Positions 34,893-44,500 of a stretch of DNA of 63,473 bases are shown piece after piece. Within the stretch, counting starts at the first letter, position 1. Each line of letters starts with the position of its first letter. The position numbers and the translations under genes were made by a program. The notes under the pieces were generated by a model that did no database searches, was not told the origin of the DNA, and was given only the letters and a program-made list of their open reading frames with translations. The DNA is from Anaerophilus nitritigenes (lineage in GTDB: Bacteria > Bacillota > Clostridia > Peptostreptococcales > Thermotaleaceae): contig NZ_RYYS01000088.1 in the NCBI RefSeq assembly GCF_004138215.1, positions 1 to 63,473 of the forward strand, written 5' to 3'.

Positions 34893-34910
34893 TTGTTAAA
34901 AAATTATATC
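34893..34910. promoter_or_regulatory. Possible Rex half-site before rex
   Basis: TTGTTAA followed by AAAA and TTATATC: a perfect left half and a poor right half of the Rex consensus, 29 bp upstream of the rex start codon. Autoregulation is possible but weakly supported. Confidence 0.3.
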
Positions 34911-35057
34911 ACTGTGTTATTAATATGTCAATCTATGCAAACCCTTGTTTTTCTCTCATATATCGACTCTATCTACCCTTTAAAATCTCTTTTTATTTTA
35001 TATTTTATTCTTTTTTGATACAATAGAATGGTAAAGATTTAATGAAGGAGGAAGCTT

Positions 35058-36965
35058 ATGATTGTTTTATCTTGTAATGAAATTTATAAATCTTTTGGAA
35101 TAGAATCTATATTAGAAAATATATCATTTACCATAAGTTCTGGAGATAAAATTGGACTTGTAGGTTCAAATGGAGCTGGAAAATCTACACTTTTTAAAAT
35201 TATTACTGGAATTTATCCTTATGACAAAGGTGAACTTTATCTTTCTAAAAATATAACTTTAGGTTATCTTGAGCAAAACAGTACTTTTGATTCTTCTCAT
35301 ACTATTTTTGAAGAAGTTGTAAAAGTATTTCATCATCTCATTGACATGGAAGAAGAATTAAGAAATTTAGAAATACAAATTAGCAAAGAAAGTACTTCTT
35401 CTGAAAGTTTAAACAAATTAATGGATTTATATGCTCATAAATCAGAAGAATTTCAAAATAAAAATGGATATGGATACAAAAGTGAGATACGTGGAGTATT
35501 AAAAGGTCTTGGTTTTTTAGAAGATGAATTTGAAATGCCTATTCATCACTTAAGTGGCGGACAAAAAACAAGAGTAGCTCTTGCAAAACTTCTTCTTAAA
35601 AAACCCAATATTTTACTTTTAGATGAGCCAACAAACCATTTAGATATGGATGCTATTGAGTGGCTTGAAGCTTTTTTAAAATCTTATAAAGGAAGTATTA
35701 TCCTTATTTCTCATGATCGTTATTTTCTAGATCAAGTTGTTGAGAAAATATATGAAATTGAAAATAGGAATCTTACCCCTTACACTGGAAATTATAGCTT
35801 TTATGTAAAAAGAAAAAAGGAAAATTATGAACAACAAAAAAAAGCTTATTTATCACAGCAAAAAGAAATTCAAAAACAAGAAGAAATAATAAGGAGGTTC
35901 AAACAACATGGTACTGAAAAACTAGCCAAAAGAGCAAAAAGTAGAGAAAAAAGGCTAGATCATGTCTCTTTATTAGAAAAACCTATATATTTAGAAGAAA
36001 AAGCAAAAATTCATTTTGAAACTCAAATCAAAAGCGGAGAAGATGTTTTATTTGTTGAAAATTTGTCAAAATCCTTTGATCAAAATCAATTGTTTAAAAA
36101 TGTCACCTTCTCCATCTATCGAGGTGAAAGAGTGGCTTTAATTGGTCCTAATGGAATTGGAAAATCTACTTTATTTAAGATGTTACTAGAAAAGATCTCT
36201 TACGAAGAAGGTCTCATTAAATTAGGTCATAATGTTTACATAGGTTATTTTGATCAAGAACAATCTGACTTAAATATTTCTAATAAAATTATTGATGAAA
36301 TCTGGGAAGAAAATACTTCTTTTACACAAACTCAAATCAGAACAATTTTAGGTTCTTTTCTTTTTCAAGGAGAAGATGTATTTAAAGAAATTTCTACATT
36401 AAGCGGAGGAGAAAAAAGTAGAGTATCACTCTTAAAACTTATGCTTTCAAAAGCAAATTTCTTACTGATCGATGAACCTACCAACCACCTAGATATTGCA
36501 TCTAAAGAAGCTTTAGAAGAAGCACTCATCTCTTATGATGGGACTTTACTTATCATTTCTCATGATCGTTATTTTTTAAATCAAGTAGCTACAAAAATTT
36601 TAGTCCTTTCATCAGATGGAGTAGAAGAATATCTAGGAAATTATGAATATTATCATGAAAAGAAAAACGAATCCATAGAATATAACCAAGAAAAAGAATA
36701 TCAAAAAACAAAAACACAATTAAAAGATGAAAAGAAAAAAGAGAAAGAAAAACAAAAAGAAGAAAAAAAAATCAAAAAAGAACAAGAATCATTAGAAGCG
36801 AATATTCTTTTCATAGAAGAAGAAATCAAACAATTAGAAATTCAGATGTGCAAAGAAGAAATCTATACAAATCCAGAAGAAAGTAAAAAAATTCATGAAA
36901 AAACAAGCGATCTAAAAAAAGAATTAGAAATACTTTATGAAAAGTGGGAATACTATTTAGAATAA
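35058..36965 (+). CDS. ABC-F family ATPase
   Basis: A 635-aa soluble protein with two ABC domains and no membrane segments. Domain 1 has VGSNGAGKST near 36 and HLSGGQKTRVALAKLLL near 165; domain 2 has IGPNGIGKST near 370 and LSGGEKSRVSLLKLML near 455. The charged P-site linker lies between them (residues 250-310), and the last 80 residues are a Lys/Glu coiled coil. ABC-F proteins act on the ribosomal E site as translation factors or antibiotic protection proteins. Its position beside rex matches Bacillus YdiF, a housekeeping member, more than a resistance gene. Start follows GAAGGAGG. Confidence 0.9.
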   Translation: MIVLSCNEIYKSFGIESILENISFTISSGDKIGLVGSNGAGKSTLFKIITGIYPYDKGELYLSKNITLGYLEQNSTFDSSHTIFEEVVKVFHHLIDMEEELRNLEIQISKESTSSESLNKLMDLYAHKSEEFQNKNGYGYKSEIRGVLKGLGFLEDEFEMPIHHLSGGQKTRVALAKLLLKKPNILLLDEPTNHLDMDAIEWLEAFLKSYKGSIILISHDRYFLDQVVEKIYEIENRNLTPYTGNYSFYVKRKKENYEQQKKAYLSQQKEIQKQEEIIRRFKQHGTEKLAKRAKSREKRLDHVSLLEKPIYLEEKAKIHFETQIKSGEDVLFVENLSKSFDQNQLFKNVTFSIYRGERVALIGPNGIGKSTLFKMLLEKISYEEGLIKLGHNVYIGYFDQEQSDLNISNKIIDEIWEENTSFTQTQIRTILGSFLFQGEDVFKEISTLSGGEKSRVSLLKLMLSKANFLLIDEPTNHLDIASKEALEEALISYDGTLLIISHDRYFLNQVATKILVLSSDGVEEYLGNYEYYHEKKNESIEYNQEKEYQKTKTQLKDEKKKEKEKQKEEKKIKKEQESLEANILFIEEEIKQLEIQMCKEEIYTNPEESKKIHEKTSDLKKELEILYEKWEYYLE

Positions 36966-37117
36966 AGAATGAGTTTAAAATTTAGAATAAAAATTTTTTT
37001 ATATGCTAAACTATAGAAAGTAAGATTTATTGTAGTATTTTCTATTTAGATGTGGTAAAATAATCACGTTAAAAAGCCACATAGATGGCTAAGAATATTT
37101 ATTTAGGAGGTATACAT

Positions 37118-37348
37118 ATGGTATTTAACAAAATAAAAGAGATTATTATTGATCAATTAGGATTAGATGATGATGTAGAAATAACTTTAGAAACTTCTCT
37201 TATGGGAGATCTAGAAGCAGATTCTTTAGATGCAGTAGAAATCATCATGGCTATCGAAGATGAATTTGATTTAGAAATTCCTGATGAAGATGCAGAAGGT
37301 TTCAAAAACATCGGAGATATTGTAACTTATGTAGGAGAAAACAAGTAG
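37118..37348 (+). CDS. acpP: Acyl carrier protein
   Basis: A 76-aa acidic protein, normal ACP length. The 4'-phosphopantetheine serine is in [19 protein letters not shown] near residue 36. I start at the ATG after AGGAGGTATACAT; an upstream in-frame ATG has no ribosome site. It carries acyl chains in fatty-acid synthesis. No fab genes are nearby, so it is a stand-alone gene with its own terminator. Confidence 0.95.
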   Translation: MVFNKIKEIIIDQLGLDDDVEITLETSLMGDLEADSLDAVEIIMAIEDEFDLEIPDEDAEGFKNIGDIVTYVGENK

Positions 37349-37378
37349 TTTGGAAATCCAAACTGCTTGTTTTTTCTT
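37342..37378 (+). terminator. acpP terminator
   Basis: CAAGTAGTTTGG-AAAT-CCAAACTGCTTG followed by TTTTTTCTTTT; it overlaps the stop codon. Confidence 0.9.
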
Positions 37379-37387
37379 TTGTCTATC

Positions 37388-37545
37388 CTATCCACAGAAA
37401 ATATACATAGAAAATAAAAATTATACCCAGATATACACACAGTTTTTCCACAATTTTCACAAATTTATCCACAATTCTTATTGTTTTTTTTATATATTTC
37501 AAAGAATTCTTACTATTGTCCACATTATCCACAATTTTATCCACA
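37388..37545 (+). other. DnaA-box cluster between acpP and tsaD
   Basis: Perfect TTATCCACA boxes at 37465-37473, 37525-37533 and 37537-37545. One-mismatch boxes lie at 37388-37396, 37421-37429, 37431-37439, 37444-37452 and 37516-37524. All point the same way. No dnaA, dnaN or rpmH is near, so it is not the usual oriC; a DnaA-titration or regulatory site is more likely. Confidence 0.75.
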
Positions 37546-37583
37546 AAATGTTCTGAATAATTTCAATCTACTCACTTTGATTA

Positions 37584-38624
37584 CTATTTCCCTAATTTCA
37601 AATTTGGAACTGCATTTAAATATAGATCTGAAATTTTTCCTTGTTGATAATTATAAAAAGCAGCACAACCAATCATAGCTGCATTATCTGTACAAAGCTT
37701 TAAAGAGGGATATTTAAAATGAAATTTTTCTTTTTTGGTCTCTTGTAAAAGTGCTTCTCTAAGTCCACTATTTGCAGCTACTCCTCCTGCTAATACAATA
37801 GTATCTACCTTTGTTTGCTTTGCGGCTTTTATGGTCTTATCTACTAAAACTTTTATCACAGCTTCCTGAAAAGAAGCTGCTACATCTTCCACTTTTATAG
37901 GTAGCTCCTTTTGTCTTTGACTATTTAAATAATTTAAAACAGAAGATTTTAATCCACTAAAACTAAAATCCAAGCTTCCTTCATCTAAATAAATTCTTGG
38001 AAAATGAATAGCTGCTTTATTTCCTTTCTTTGAAAGCATATCAATGACAGGTCCTCCAGGATATGAAAGCCCTAAAGCTCTTGCTACTTTATCAAATGCT
38101 TCTCCAACTGCATCGTCTCTAGTTTGTCCCAAAATATCATAAATTCCATAATCTTTTACATGAACAAGATGAGTATGTCCTCCAGATACTACTAAGCATA
38201 AAAAAGGAGGTTTTAAATTTTTATCTTCTATATAGTTTGCACAGATATGTCCTTCAATATGATTAACACCTACTAATGGAATATCTAGTGCATAGGCCAT
38301 AGCTTTTGCACTAGATATTCCTACTAAAAGAGCACCCACTAGTCCTGGTCCATAGGTAACACCTATATGATCTATTTCTTTTAAATTTATTTTTGCACCA
38401 CTTAACGCTTCTTCAATAACGATATCAATATTCTCTACATGTTTTCTTGAAGCAACTTCAGGAACTACCCCTCCAAATTTCTTATGTATATCTATTTGTG
38501 TAGAAACTATATTTGATAAAACTTCTCTTCCATTTTTTAAAACTGCAGCAGATGTTTCATCACAACTTGTCTCTATAGAAAGAGTTAAATAATATTCTTT
38601 GTTTTTAGGAGATTTTATACTCAA
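37584..38624 (-). CDS. tsaD: tRNA N6-threonylcarbamoyladenosine synthase subunit TsaD
   Basis: A 346-aa Kae1/TsaD protein, which transfers the threonylcarbamoyl group to A37 of ANN-decoding tRNAs. Metal-binding histidines are in [12 protein letters not shown] near 110, and [23 protein letters not shown] and [12 protein letters not shown] are ATPase-fold motifs. I prefer the TTG seven bases after AAGGAAGG as start ([23 protein letters not shown]); a GTG three codons earlier abuts the ribosome site. Its partners tsaE and tsaB are about 5 kb away, not adjacent as in Bacillus. Confidence 0.93.
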   Translation of the reverse strand: MSIKSPKNKEYYLTLSIETSCDETSAAVLKNGREVLSNIVSTQIDIHKKFGGVVPEVASRKHVENIDIVIEEALSGAKINLKEIDHIGVTYGPGLVGALLVGISSAKAMAYALDIPLVGVNHIEGHICANYIEDKNLKPPFLCLVVSGGHTHLVHVKDYGIYDILGQTRDDAVGEAFDKVARALGLSYPGGPVIDMLSKKGNKAAIHFPRIYLDEGSLDFSFSGLKSSVLNYLNSQRQKELPIKVEDVAASFQEAVIKVLVDKTIKAAKQTKVDTIVLAGGVAANSGLREALLQETKKEKFHFKYPSLKLCTDNAAMIGCAAFYNYQQGKISDLYLNAVPNLKLGK

Positions 38625-38792
38625 AATACGCACCTTCCTTATCTTTTGTTTATCGTATATATTATATCCAACACCACTCCAAATAGCAAAGTTTGTCTAT
38701 TTCCTTTGCAAATAATTTTTTCTTTCATCTCCTTTTTTATCTTATTCTTTATATATGCAATATAGGTGCTTTTTTGTGTTTGTCTTAAAACA

Positions 38793-38830
38793 AAAGGCCT
38801 AAAGATCTTTTACAGATCTTTAGGCTTTTT
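38793..38830. terminator. Strong terminator after the Cys-rich gene
   Basis: GCCTAAAGATCTGTAAAAGATCTTTAGGC-type stem with T-runs on both strands, 16 bp past the stop of the small Cys-rich gene. Confidence 0.9.
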
Positions 38831-38845
38831 ACTTTTTTTATTCTT

Positions 38846-39040
38846 TTAACACTCATCATTGTTAATTCTTGATAGAATTGGATCTACTAAATGAATATCA
38901 CATTTGTGATTCTTTGTAAAATGCTTACATGTTTCACAACTTATTGAACTTTCTACAGCAGAAGTAAATGAATTTCCACTTTTAGAATCATACTGGCTAC
39001 AATTATGAGCTACTAATTGAAGTTGTTCTTTACTTGCCAT
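38846..39040 (-). CDS. Small Cys-rich protein, unknown
   Basis: A 64-aa protein with a good ribosome site (AAAGGAGGG) and its own terminator. It has five cysteines (14, 35, 38, 47, 64) and histidines at 40, 45 and 50. The block CETCKHFTKNHKCDIH resembles a small zinc knuckle or an iron-sulfur site. There is no signal peptide. The N-terminal part is Ser/Asn rich. I do not recognise the family with certainty; small clostridial proteins of this kind are often sporulation- or metal-related, but nothing here proves it. Confidence 0.7.
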   Translation of the reverse strand: MASKEQLQLVAHNCSQYDSKSGNSFTSAVESSISCETCKHFTKNHKCDIHLVDPILSRINNDEC

Positions 39041-39133
39041 AAAAACCCTCCTTTGAACCTTTAGATTCTTTAAGGTTATTTTTATTATTTGTAGATTTTA
39101 AAAAAAATATACAAAAGAGAGTATTTACAAATA

Positions 39134-40348
39134 TTATTCATAACGTAATGCATCAATAGGATCTAATTTAGATGCTTTATTTGCAGGATAAATACCAAAG
39201 AAAATACCTACTCCTGCTGAGAAAATCCAAGCAATAGAAATTGTTTTTATAGATACACTCGGAGGCATATTTATAAAACTTGAAACAACAAATGCCATTC
39301 CCACTCCAATGATTGTTCCTATAACTCCTCCTATTCCTGATACAATTACAGATTCTACTAAGAATTGTAGCAAAATATCTTTTCTCTTTGCTCCTATTGC
39401 TTTTCTAATTCCAATCTCTCTAGTTCTTTCTGTAACAGAGACAAGCATAATATTCATAACTCCAATTCCTCCAACCAAAAGAGAAATAGCTGCAATCGCT
39501 CCAACAACCGCCGTTACAATTCCAGTAATTTTATTAATCGATTCCATTTCACCTTCTGCTGTTTGAATAATATATTTGTTTTCTCCTTCATTATTATGTC
39601 TTGTTTCAATCAAACGAATCATTTTCTCTGTAATAAAATTTGTATCTATTCCTTTTCTTAGACTCATTTGAACATCCCAAATTTGTTCTCCCATTCCCAT
39701 TATTTTTTCTAATGTTGTAAAGGGTACAAAAATATTTCCAAGAGTTTTTCCTCCCATATTTTGAAGCGTGCTCTTTGGCCTTTCATAAATACCAATAATC
39801 ACAAAAGATATAGTACTATCTCCCATTTGTATATGAATACTATCTCCTAATACATTCGTTCTTCCAAACACCTCTAGTGCCATTTCCTTATCTACAACAG
39901 CTACTGCTCTTCTTCCCTTTACATCTGTCTCCATTAAATATCTACCTTGAATCATATTTACTTTTTCTATTTTTATATAGTTTTCATCTCCACCTGTTAG
40001 ATTTACATCTATTTTTTCATTTTTAGATTTAATTTTTCCTCTTTCTGATACATTTGGAATAATAGCTTCTAAATCATTTCCAAAAGTTTTTTTCAACGCT
40101 TCTAGATCATCATGGGTAAGTAAATCTTTCATGGTATATTGTTCTCTCCAATTGACCATCAAAAAAGCACGTCCTGCACCAAATTGCTCAAATTCTTTAT
40201 CAATTACCTTCTGACTTCCTTCTCCTAATGCTACTACAGTAATAACAGATGATATTCCTATAATAATTCCTAGCATAGTAAGGAGTGAGCGCATTTTATT
40301 TACAAAAATAGCACCTATTGCCACTTGTATGCTTTCAAGTATATTCAT
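39134..40348 (-). CDS. MacB-like ABC transporter permease
   Basis: A 404-aa FtsX-type permease. A first membrane helix (residues 15-40, [24 protein letters not shown]) is followed by a 220-residue extracytoplasmic MacB core domain, then three helices at about 280-400 ([33 protein letters not shown] is the conserved FtsX motif). It overlaps the ATPase gene by 4 bp (ATGA), showing translational coupling. Together with the ATPase and the membrane-fusion-like protein, it forms a three-gene exporter, probably for peptides or drugs. The substrate is unknown. Confidence 0.9.
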   Translation of the reverse strand: MNILESIQVAIGAIFVNKMRSLLTMLGIIIGISSVITVVALGEGSQKVIDKEFEQFGAGRAFLMVNWREQYTMKDLLTHDDLEALKKTFGNDLEAIIPNVSERGKIKSKNEKIDVNLTGGDENYIKIEKVNMIQGRYLMETDVKGRRAVAVVDKEMALEVFGRTNVLGDSIHIQMGDSTISFVIIGIYERPKSTLQNMGGKTLGNIFVPFTTLEKIMGMGEQIWDVQMSLRKGIDTNFITEKMIRLIETRHNNEGENKYIIQTAEGEMESINKITGIVTAVVGAIAAISLLVGGIGVMNIMLVSVTERTREIGIRKAIGAKRKDILLQFLVESVIVSGIGGVIGTIIGVGMAFVVSSFINMPPSVSIKTISIAWIFSAGVGIFFGIYPANKASKLDPIDALRYE

Positions 40349-41058
40349 ATAATCTCCCCCTGTTTATAAAGAATAATTTGATCACAAACAGGTCGATCTT
40401 CTATAATTTGTCCATCTCTACATACAATTACTCTTTTTGTATGCTGTGCAATATCTGGCTCATGAGTAACCATTACAATAGTTGCTCCTTCTTCATTGAG
40501 CTGTTGAAAAATACTCATAACTTCATTTCCTGATTTTGTATCTAAATTTCCTGTAGGTTCATCAGCAAAAATTACAGAAGGATCATTAACAAGTGCTCTA
40601 GCAATCGCAACTCTTTGTCTTTGGCCTCCAGAAAGCTCATTAGACTTATGATCTATTCTCTCTTTTAGTCCTACTCTTTCTAAAGCTTTAATAGCCCTCT
40701 CTCTTCTTTCCTTTGGAGGAATCCCAGCATAAATCATAGGAAGCTCTACATTTTTTAAAGAACTAATACGAGGTAGCAAATTAAATGATTGAAAAACAAA
40801 ACCTATTTTTTTATTTCGAATCATAGCAAGTTCATTTTCATCCATTCCTGAAACACTTTGCCCATCTAATTCATAAATTCCCTCCGTTGGTTTATCTAAA
40901 CACCCGAGTATATTCATAAGTGTTGATTTTCCAGATCCTGAAGGCCCCATAATGGATACAAATTCTTTAGCTTTTACTTCTAGACAAATATTTTTCAAAG
41001 CATCTACACTAATGCTCCCATTTTTATATGTTTTTTTCAAATTTTCTATTTTAATCAT
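40345..41058 (-). CDS. MacB/LolD-type ABC transporter ATPase
   Basis: A 237-aa ATPase. Walker A is [23 protein letters not shown], with signature [15 protein letters not shown], Walker [13 protein letters not shown] and an H-loop MVTHEPDIA. It fits the subfamily that powers MacB-like mechanotransmission rather than import. Its start lies 1 bp after the upstream adaptor stop and its end overlaps the permease start, so all three are one operon. Confidence 0.92.
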   Translation of the reverse strand: MIKIENLKKTYKNGSISVDALKNICLEVKAKEFVSIMGPSGSGKSTLMNILGCLDKPTEGIYELDGQSVSGMDENELAMIRNKKIGFVFQSFNLLPRISSLKNVELPMIYAGIPPKERRERAIKALERVGLKERIDHKSNELSGGQRQRVAIARALVNDPSVIFADEPTGNLDTKSGNEVMSIFQQLNEEGATIVMVTHEPDIAQHTKRVIVCRDGQIIEDRPVCDQIILYKQGEII

Positions 41059-41059
41059 A

Positions 41060-42298
41060 TTACATCACCTTATTTGACATGACTTGGTCTTTATCTTTTA
41101 AATCTTCTGTTGGATTTAAGATCACTTCGTCATTCTTTTTTATGTCTCCTATAATTTCTACACAAAAATCACTTTCTATACCAATTTTTACTTTATGTTC
41201 TTTTACTTTTCCATCTTTCACAGTAAATATAATTTTATCTCCATTTTTTCTAGTAAATATAGCTTCATAAGGAACAGTTAATACATTATTTTTCTTTTGA
41301 GTTAAAATATCTACTTTTGCAGAAAAACCTGGTTTCAAAAATTGATCAATATTCTCAATATCTATTTTTATTTCTATGACTCCTTCTTTTCCTTGACCGC
41401 CATCCATTTGTTTTGCCATAGATCCTATATATTTTACTTTTCCTTTATATTCTTTTTTCTCAAATGCATCTCCTGTAATTTTTACAGGATCTCCTAGTTT
41501 TATTTTACTTGCATCATATTCATTCATATCTACTATGACCTCTAGATGATCTACATCTTGAATGGACATCAACGTTACATGAGATTCTATAATTCCACTT
41601 TCTGAAATATTTGTATCTACAATAGTACCTGTAATAGGACTTTTAATCGTATGCTTCTTTAAATCTTCTTCTAATTTTTGAACTTCTAGTTTTGCCAATT
41701 CTACTTTTTGTGTTTGTGTAACAATTTGATTTTCATGGTTAGAATTTTTTAAATTTTCCTTTGCTAAAAGATAATCATTATAAAATTGATTCATATCATT
41801 TTGAGATTTTTCAAAATCTGCTTTGCTAATTACACTACCTTCATACAAATTTTTATTTCTTTCATATGTAGTTTTAGCATCTTCATATTTTATTTTTGAA
41901 TTAGACAAACTAATTTCAAGCTCCGTATTGCCTTCTTTTTTGAGTTGCTTTAAATTTTCTTCTTCCATAGATAGTCTTAATTTTGCATCTTTGATTTTAT
42001 ATTGAATATTAGTTTCTTCTAATTTCATCAATACCTGATCTTTTTGTACTTTATCTCCTTTTTTGACAAACATCTTTTCTATTTTTTCTTCCACATCAGA
42101 AACGATCTCTCTTTTGTCCATAGAAAATATTTTTCCTGTAGCTTGAATATGGGATTCTATATTTTCTTTTTTTACAGAAGTAGTTTGAACCATCATTGCA
42201 CTAGGTTTTCTATTTTTCATTGCAATAGTTGTTCCTACAATACCTATTAAAATTAATATTCCGAGTGTAATGAAAATTATTTTTTTCTTTTTCGTCAT
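41060..42298 (-). CDS. MacA/HlyD-like efflux adaptor
   Basis: A 412-aa membrane-fusion-type protein. A single N-terminal membrane helix ([22 protein letters not shown]) anchors it without a lipobox. Then come a split biotinyl-lipoyl domain (near 70 and 210), a long coiled-coil hairpin (residues 95-205) and beta-barrel and membrane-proximal domains ([33 protein letters not shown]). I start at the ATG after AAGGGG; the longer frame lacks a site. It is first in the exporter operon. In Gram-positive cells such adaptors work without an outer-membrane channel. Confidence 0.88.
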   Translation of the reverse strand: MTKKKKIIFITLGILILIGIVGTTIAMKNRKPSAMMVQTTSVKKENIESHIQATGKIFSMDKREIVSDVEEKIEKMFVKKGDKVQKDQVLMKLEETNIQYKIKDAKLRLSMEEENLKQLKKEGNTELEISLSNSKIKYEDAKTTYERNKNLYEGSVISKADFEKSQNDMNQFYNDYLLAKENLKNSNHENQIVTQTQKVELAKLEVQKLEEDLKKHTIKSPITGTIVDTNISESGIIESHVTLMSIQDVDHLEVIVDMNEYDASKIKLGDPVKITGDAFEKKEYKGKVKYIGSMAKQMDGGQGKEGVIEIKIDIENIDQFLKPGFSAKVDILTQKKNNVLTVPYEAIFTRKNGDKIIFTVKDGKVKEHKVKIGIESDFCVEIIGDIKKNDEVILNPTEDLKDKDQVMSNKVM

Positions 42299-42506
42299 AC
42301 CTAAAGCCCCTTCCATATACATATAAAATGTATTGTGTATATTTTCCCTTATAATACAGCAAATTTTTCAAAAATACAATCAATATTTTGTATGTTTAAT
42401 TGTACTTTTTGTAATGCTCTAACTAGTACATCGATACAGTATTAGATTACCACTTTCTAATTTTTATGTCAATCCTATAAATTCCAATCATTGTATAAAA
42501 ATTTTA
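42299..42506. other. Upstream region of the exporter operon
   Basis: About 200 bp of AT-rich DNA between the adaptor start and a palindromic repeat element. The minus strand may hold the exporter promoter, but I see no convincing -35/-10 pair. Confidence 0.4.
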
Positions 42507-42755
42507 AAAATGGACTATGAGTCCATTCCAGACTGAAGACAAACTATATTTTAGCAAAGTCATAAAAATGAGGAACAATTATTGAGAATTTGTGAAAATA
42601 TAGAATAAGTGAGAAAATGCTTAGCATTACACTGTTTGAGCATAGCAAGTTTGTAATGCTATTTTCGATCGTTTCTATATATTTTCCAAATTTGAAAATT
42701 TAGTGACGTTTTTTATGACTTTGTCTACAAGCTAAAATGGACTATGAGTCTATTC
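42507..42755. mobile_element. MITE-like palindromic element
   Basis: A 249-bp block bounded by 22-bp direct copies (21 of 22 identical) at 42507-42528 and 42734-42755, each holding a palindrome ATGGACT-ATG-AGTCCAT (second copy with one change). Inside, CAAAGTCATAAAAA pairs with TTTTTATGACTTTG, GAAAATATAGAA with TTTCTATATATTTTC and AGCATTACA with TGTAATGCT, forming one long imperfect hairpin with no coding capacity. This fits a non-autonomous miniature element or a large intergenic RNA hairpin. Confidence 0.6.
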
Positions 42756-42778
42756 TCAAACTTTTAACAAAAACATAA

Positions 42779-42812
42779 ATGTGGGCAGAATTTATTTAAA
42801 TTCTGCCCACAT
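42779..42812 (-). terminator. Terminator of tsaE-tsaB-rimI
   Basis: ATGTGGGCAGAATTT pairs with AAATTCTGCCCACAT; the T-rich tail TTATGTTTTTG follows on the minus strand. It overlaps the rimI stop. Confidence 0.8.
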
Positions 42813-43238
42813 AATCACTGCATCCTCTCCATTATCTTCATAATATTTTTGTCTTACTCCGCATGAATAAAAACCATTTTTTTCATAAAGACTCTTAGCA
42901 GCCTCATTAGAATCTCTTACTTCTAATGTCATACTATTTATTTTTTCTTCTTTTGCTACTTGAATCAATGCTTTTACAATTTTGTCTCCATACCCTTTTT
43001 TTCTATATATAGGATCTATAGCTATATTGGTAATATGTCCTTCATCTACAATCTTCCACATTCCACCATAGCCTATGATCTTTTCTTTGTTTTCTATAAC
43101 TACATAAATAGCCAATTCGTTTTTGATCTCTTGTAAAAATGATTCTTTAGACCAAGGCGTTGTAAAACACTTTCTTTCTACTTCAAATACTTCCTCTACA
43201 TCTTTTTCTTCCATGAACCTAACACTTACATTGTTCAT
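42792..43238 (-). CDS. rimI: Ribosomal protein S18 alanine N-acetyltransferase
   Basis: A 148-aa GNAT protein. The acetyl-CoA loop is IDPIYRKKGYGDKIVKAL near 85, with TLEVRDSNEAAKSLYEKNGF near 115, both typical of RimI. The start (MNNVSVRF) follows AAAGGTGTG and overlaps the end of tsaB by 20 bp. It is last in tsaE-tsaB-rimI, an order conserved in Firmicutes. Confidence 0.88.
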   Translation of the reverse strand: MNNVSVRFMEEKDVEEVFEVERKCFTTPWSKESFLQEIKNELAIYVVIENKEKIIGYGGMWKIVDEGHITNIAIDPIYRKKGYGDKIVKALIQVAKEEKINSMTLEVRDSNEAAKSLYEKNGFYSCGVRQKYYEDNGEDAVIMWAEFK

Positions 43239-43941
43239 TTTCTTCACACCTTTTTTGTTTCTCCTCATATTGTCTTTCAGCTTCAGATTTTCTCAGATAA
43301 GTAGGAACCAACTCATAAAAATTTTCATCTTCTGAGCTTTTCATAGCAAGTTGTCCAATAGAAGATGCTTTTGTGATATTGTGACTATTTGGAGCAAATA
43401 TAGCTCTTTCTTTTAATACCTCTAAAAGATATTCTTTATTGCTTTGTACTCCATCTCCTAAAAAAATTACAGGCTCTGGTCTTTTTAAAAGGATTTCACA
43501 TAGCTTTTGTATAGAGACTGCTATAGGCTCCTCGATTCTATTTAAATTTAGATTATCCCACTTATATATAGCTGTATAGACTTGACTTCTTCTTGCATCT
43601 AATATAGGGCAAATCAAACCATTGCTATTGTACAGATTAAAGGCAAGTCCATCTAATGTAGAAATTCCAACTACTGGAATATCAAGAGCATGAGCAAGCC
43701 CCTTTGCAGTGGCTATTCCTATCCTTATTCCTGTAAAAGAACCTGGTCCTTTTGCTACTGCAATTTTATCAATCTCTTCTATTTTGACTTCACAGCTTTT
43801 TAAGAGTTCATCAATCATAGGCATAAGCTTTTGAGAATGAGTTCTTTTATGATTAATAATATATTCACCTATTAATTTTTCATCTTCTATAAGAGCAATG
43901 GTCGCTACCATAGATGATGTATCAAAGCTTAAAATTTTCAT
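43219..43941 (-). CDS. tsaB: tRNA threonylcarbamoyladenosine complex subunit TsaB
   Basis: A 240-aa TsaD paralogue without the metal site. It has MKILSFDTSSMVATIALIED at the start and VAKGPGSFTGIRIGIATAKGLAHALDIPVVGISTLDGLA near 60-98. It bridges TsaD and TsaE in the t6A complex. Its start overlaps the tsaE stop by 4 bp and its end overlaps rimI. Confidence 0.95.
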   Translation of the reverse strand: MKILSFDTSSMVATIALIEDEKLIGEYIINHKRTHSQKLMPMIDELLKSCEVKIEEIDKIAVAKGPGSFTGIRIGIATAKGLAHALDIPVVGISTLDGLAFNLYNSNGLICPILDARRSQVYTAIYKWDNLNLNRIEEPIAVSIQKLCEILLKRPEPVIFLGDGVQSNKEYLLEVLKERAIFAPNSHNITKASSIGQLAMKSSEDENFYELVPTYLRKSEAERQYEEKQKRCEENEQCKC

Positions 43942-44393
43942 AATGCTTTCAACTCCTCTAGGATATTATCAAAATGATTGCTACTTCCTGTTATTTCTAT
44001 TTCTCTTGTACTATCGTCTATTTTTGTAATTTGAATCCATAAATGTTCTTTTGGAATAATTTCTTCAATTTGAGATGCCCATTCCACCAAACAAACTCCT
44101 TCTCCATAAAAGTATTCTTCATATCCTAAATCTTCCATTTCATCTATTTCTCCAATTCTATATACATCAAAATGATACAAAGGTACTCTTCCTTCATATT
44201 CATGAATAATAGTAAAGGTTGGACTCGTTACGCATTCCTCTACTCCTAAACCCTTTGCAATTGCTTTTGATAAAGTAGTTTTTCCTGCTCCTAAATCTCC
44301 TGTTAAACAAACTACATCACCCTTTTGTAAAAATTCACCTAAATTATATCCTAAATCATACGTCTTTTGTTCACTATTACTTATTATTTTCAT
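43938..44393 (-). CDS. tsaE: tRNA threonylcarbamoyladenosine complex ATPase TsaE
   Basis: A 151-aa P-loop protein, normal length. Walker A is LTGDLGAGKTTLSKAIAKGLG near 32, followed by VTSPTFTIIHEY and HFDVYRIG. It resets the TsaBD complex by ATP hydrolysis. First gene of the tsaE-tsaB-rimI operon, with AGAGGTG as ribosome site. Confidence 0.95.
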   Translation of the reverse strand: MKIISNSEQKTYDLGYNLGEFLQKGDVVCLTGDLGAGKTTLSKAIAKGLGVEECVTSPTFTIIHEYEGRVPLYHFDVYRIGEIDEMEDLGYEEYFYGEGVCLVEWASQIEEIIPKEHLWIQITKIDDSTREIEITGSSNHFDNILEELKAL

Positions 44394-44472
44394 TTTTGCA
44401 CCTCTATCTTATCTACTTAAGTGTATTTTACCCTAAATACTACTACATTTATATATTTTCTCAAAAAAAATA

Positions 44473-44500
44473 AAAAAGAGCAAGGTTTCCCTTGCCCTAT
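44473..44500 (-). terminator. ribU terminator
   Basis: GGGCAAGGGAAACCTTGCTC followed by TTTTTTATTTTTTTT on the minus strand, overlapping the ribU stop. Confidence 0.88.

Noticed and set aside
37388-37545. Chromosomal origin oriC
   Set aside because: DnaA boxes are present, but dnaA, dnaN, recF, rpmH and gyrase genes are absent on both sides.
37350-37678. Two plus-strand frames rich in His/Tyr/Phe over the DnaA-box cluster
   Set aside because: No ribosome sites, low-complexity translation produced by repeated TTATCCACA, and overlap with tsaD on the other strand.
42540-42720. tRNA or T-box leader in the palindromic block
   Set aside because: No cloverleaf, no GGTTC-type arm and no T-box AGGGTGGNACCGCG; the long hairpin fits a MITE-like element better.
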